NCBI GenBank assembly: GCA_037447655.1
Contig: JBBHKE010003381.1
Location: 1 to 64,000 of the forward strand
DNA from: Zygnema cylindricum
Taxonomy: Eukaryota > Streptophyta > Zygnematophyceae > Zygnematales > Zygnemataceae
DNA length: 64,000 nt
Direction of reading: 5' to 3'
Numbering within the stretch: position 1 is the first letter of the stretch; each line of letters opens with the position of its first letter. A program made the position numbers and the translations under genes. The notes below the pieces were generated by a model. It was given only the letters and a program-made list of their open reading frames with translations. It made no database searches and was not told where the DNA came from. Positions 63,662 through 64,000 of this stretch are shown one piece after another.

Positions 63662-64000
63662 CTGAAAGTCCTCAATTGAGTCAACTGGATCCAAAAGTTA
63701 AAGAGTTAACTCTAGAGGGCAAGTTAATGAATGGAAAAGTTAGTATAGCTGAATTTATTATGATTCTCACTACACTACATAGTTTAAAAAACCCTTCTGA
63801 TGAAATTCTCAACAACAGACCTATGATAAATTCTCAACAACAGACCTATGATAGGACAGTTAAGTAATGATGAAACCAAACACAGTTTCATTAGATTCGA
63901 GTCATTAGTGGAAGGAAAACCGTTGAGAGTAATGGTTGATTCAAGTGCCACACATAATTTTATTTCACATAGATTTGTTAAAGAAAATAAAATTCCTACT
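63662..64000 (+). pseudogene. Gyp-14 retropepsin, N-terminal part
   Basis: VMVDSSATHNFISHRFV at 63,929-63,979 matches the Gypsy protease signature, with Ser replacing Gly in Asp-Ser-Gly. Frame breaks occur between gag and this site (stops near 63,868). The domain continues beyond the window. Confidence 0.8.

Larger units (their letters stand above)
61572..64000 (+). mobile_element. Gyp-14: Gypsy-like element, right part outside the window
   Basis: A primer-site-like sequence, a leader, a gag with three knuckle-like motifs and the start of a retropepsin. The 5' LTR must end near 61,569 (TGTTACA), but its start was not located. RT and the rest are expected to the right of 64,000. Confidence 0.82.

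Overview
This window is a nuclear, repeat-dominated stretch of a eukaryotic genome. I found no host gene that I can defend, no rRNA and no intact tRNA gene. The green-plant lineage is the best guess. The Copia-type elements carry a primer binding site, GGTTATGGGCCCACC, which is the exact complement of the anticodon arm of a plant-type initiator tRNA-Met as I remember that tRNA. Internal (half-tRNA) priming of this kind is known for Drosophila copia and Volvox Osser. One retroelement also carries a cytosine DNA methyltransferase, an arrangement reported from charophyte algae and dinoflagellates. A charophyte such as a Chara relative fits, but species cannot be settled from this sequence.

Layout. 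1-2,112: Cop-1, a plus-strand Copia remnant with an in-frame gag deletion. 2,113-4,285: nothing recognisable. 4,286-7,494: Cop-2 (LTR plus broken gag), its LTR invaded by a diverged LTR of a second family (B). 7,515-13,863: Cop-3, a structurally complete minus-strand Copia element with matching CTAGG target duplications. 14,009-21,487: Cop-4, split by Cop-5 (15,775-20,001), an internally deleted derivative. 21,494-22,890: Gyp-6, a Gypsy-like LTR and gag. 22,905-24,353: CG-rich repeats, unassigned sequence and an assembly gap. 24,354-35,224: Cop-7, a Copia element of the same family as Cop-3, split inside its integrase zinc finger by TRG-B (28,075-32,606), a gag-only element with near-identical LTRs and a CAGTC duplication. 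35,225-38,917: Ret-8, encoding Gag, retropepsin and a C5-cytosine methyltransferase in one frame. 38,918-42,778: Cop-9, which truncates Ret-8. 42,779-43,239: half an LTR (LTR-10). 43,240-52,285: a tandem LTR-internal-LTR-internal-LTR array of a non-autonomous element (LARD-11). 52,286-54,960: a low-confidence minus-strand ORF, a 60-bp minisatellite, GC-palindromic satellite and a pyrimidine tract. 54,970-57,566: two solo LTRs in opposite orientation. 57,567-61,560: unassigned sequence with duplicated segments. 61,570-64,000: Gyp-14, a Gypsy-like gag with the start of its protease, running off the window.

How the parts work together. The Copia copies share a U3 with GTAC-rich blocks upstream of a TATA box, a hairpin whose arms differ between subfamilies but still pair, and a tRNA T-arm-like motif. 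Their gag start codon lies inside the primer binding site. Decay is mostly point nonsense: several stops sit at Gln (CAG) or Trp codons in otherwise open frames, as expected from C-to-T change. Cop-3, Cop-7, Cop-9 and Ret-8 retain long open stretches; none looks fully functional.
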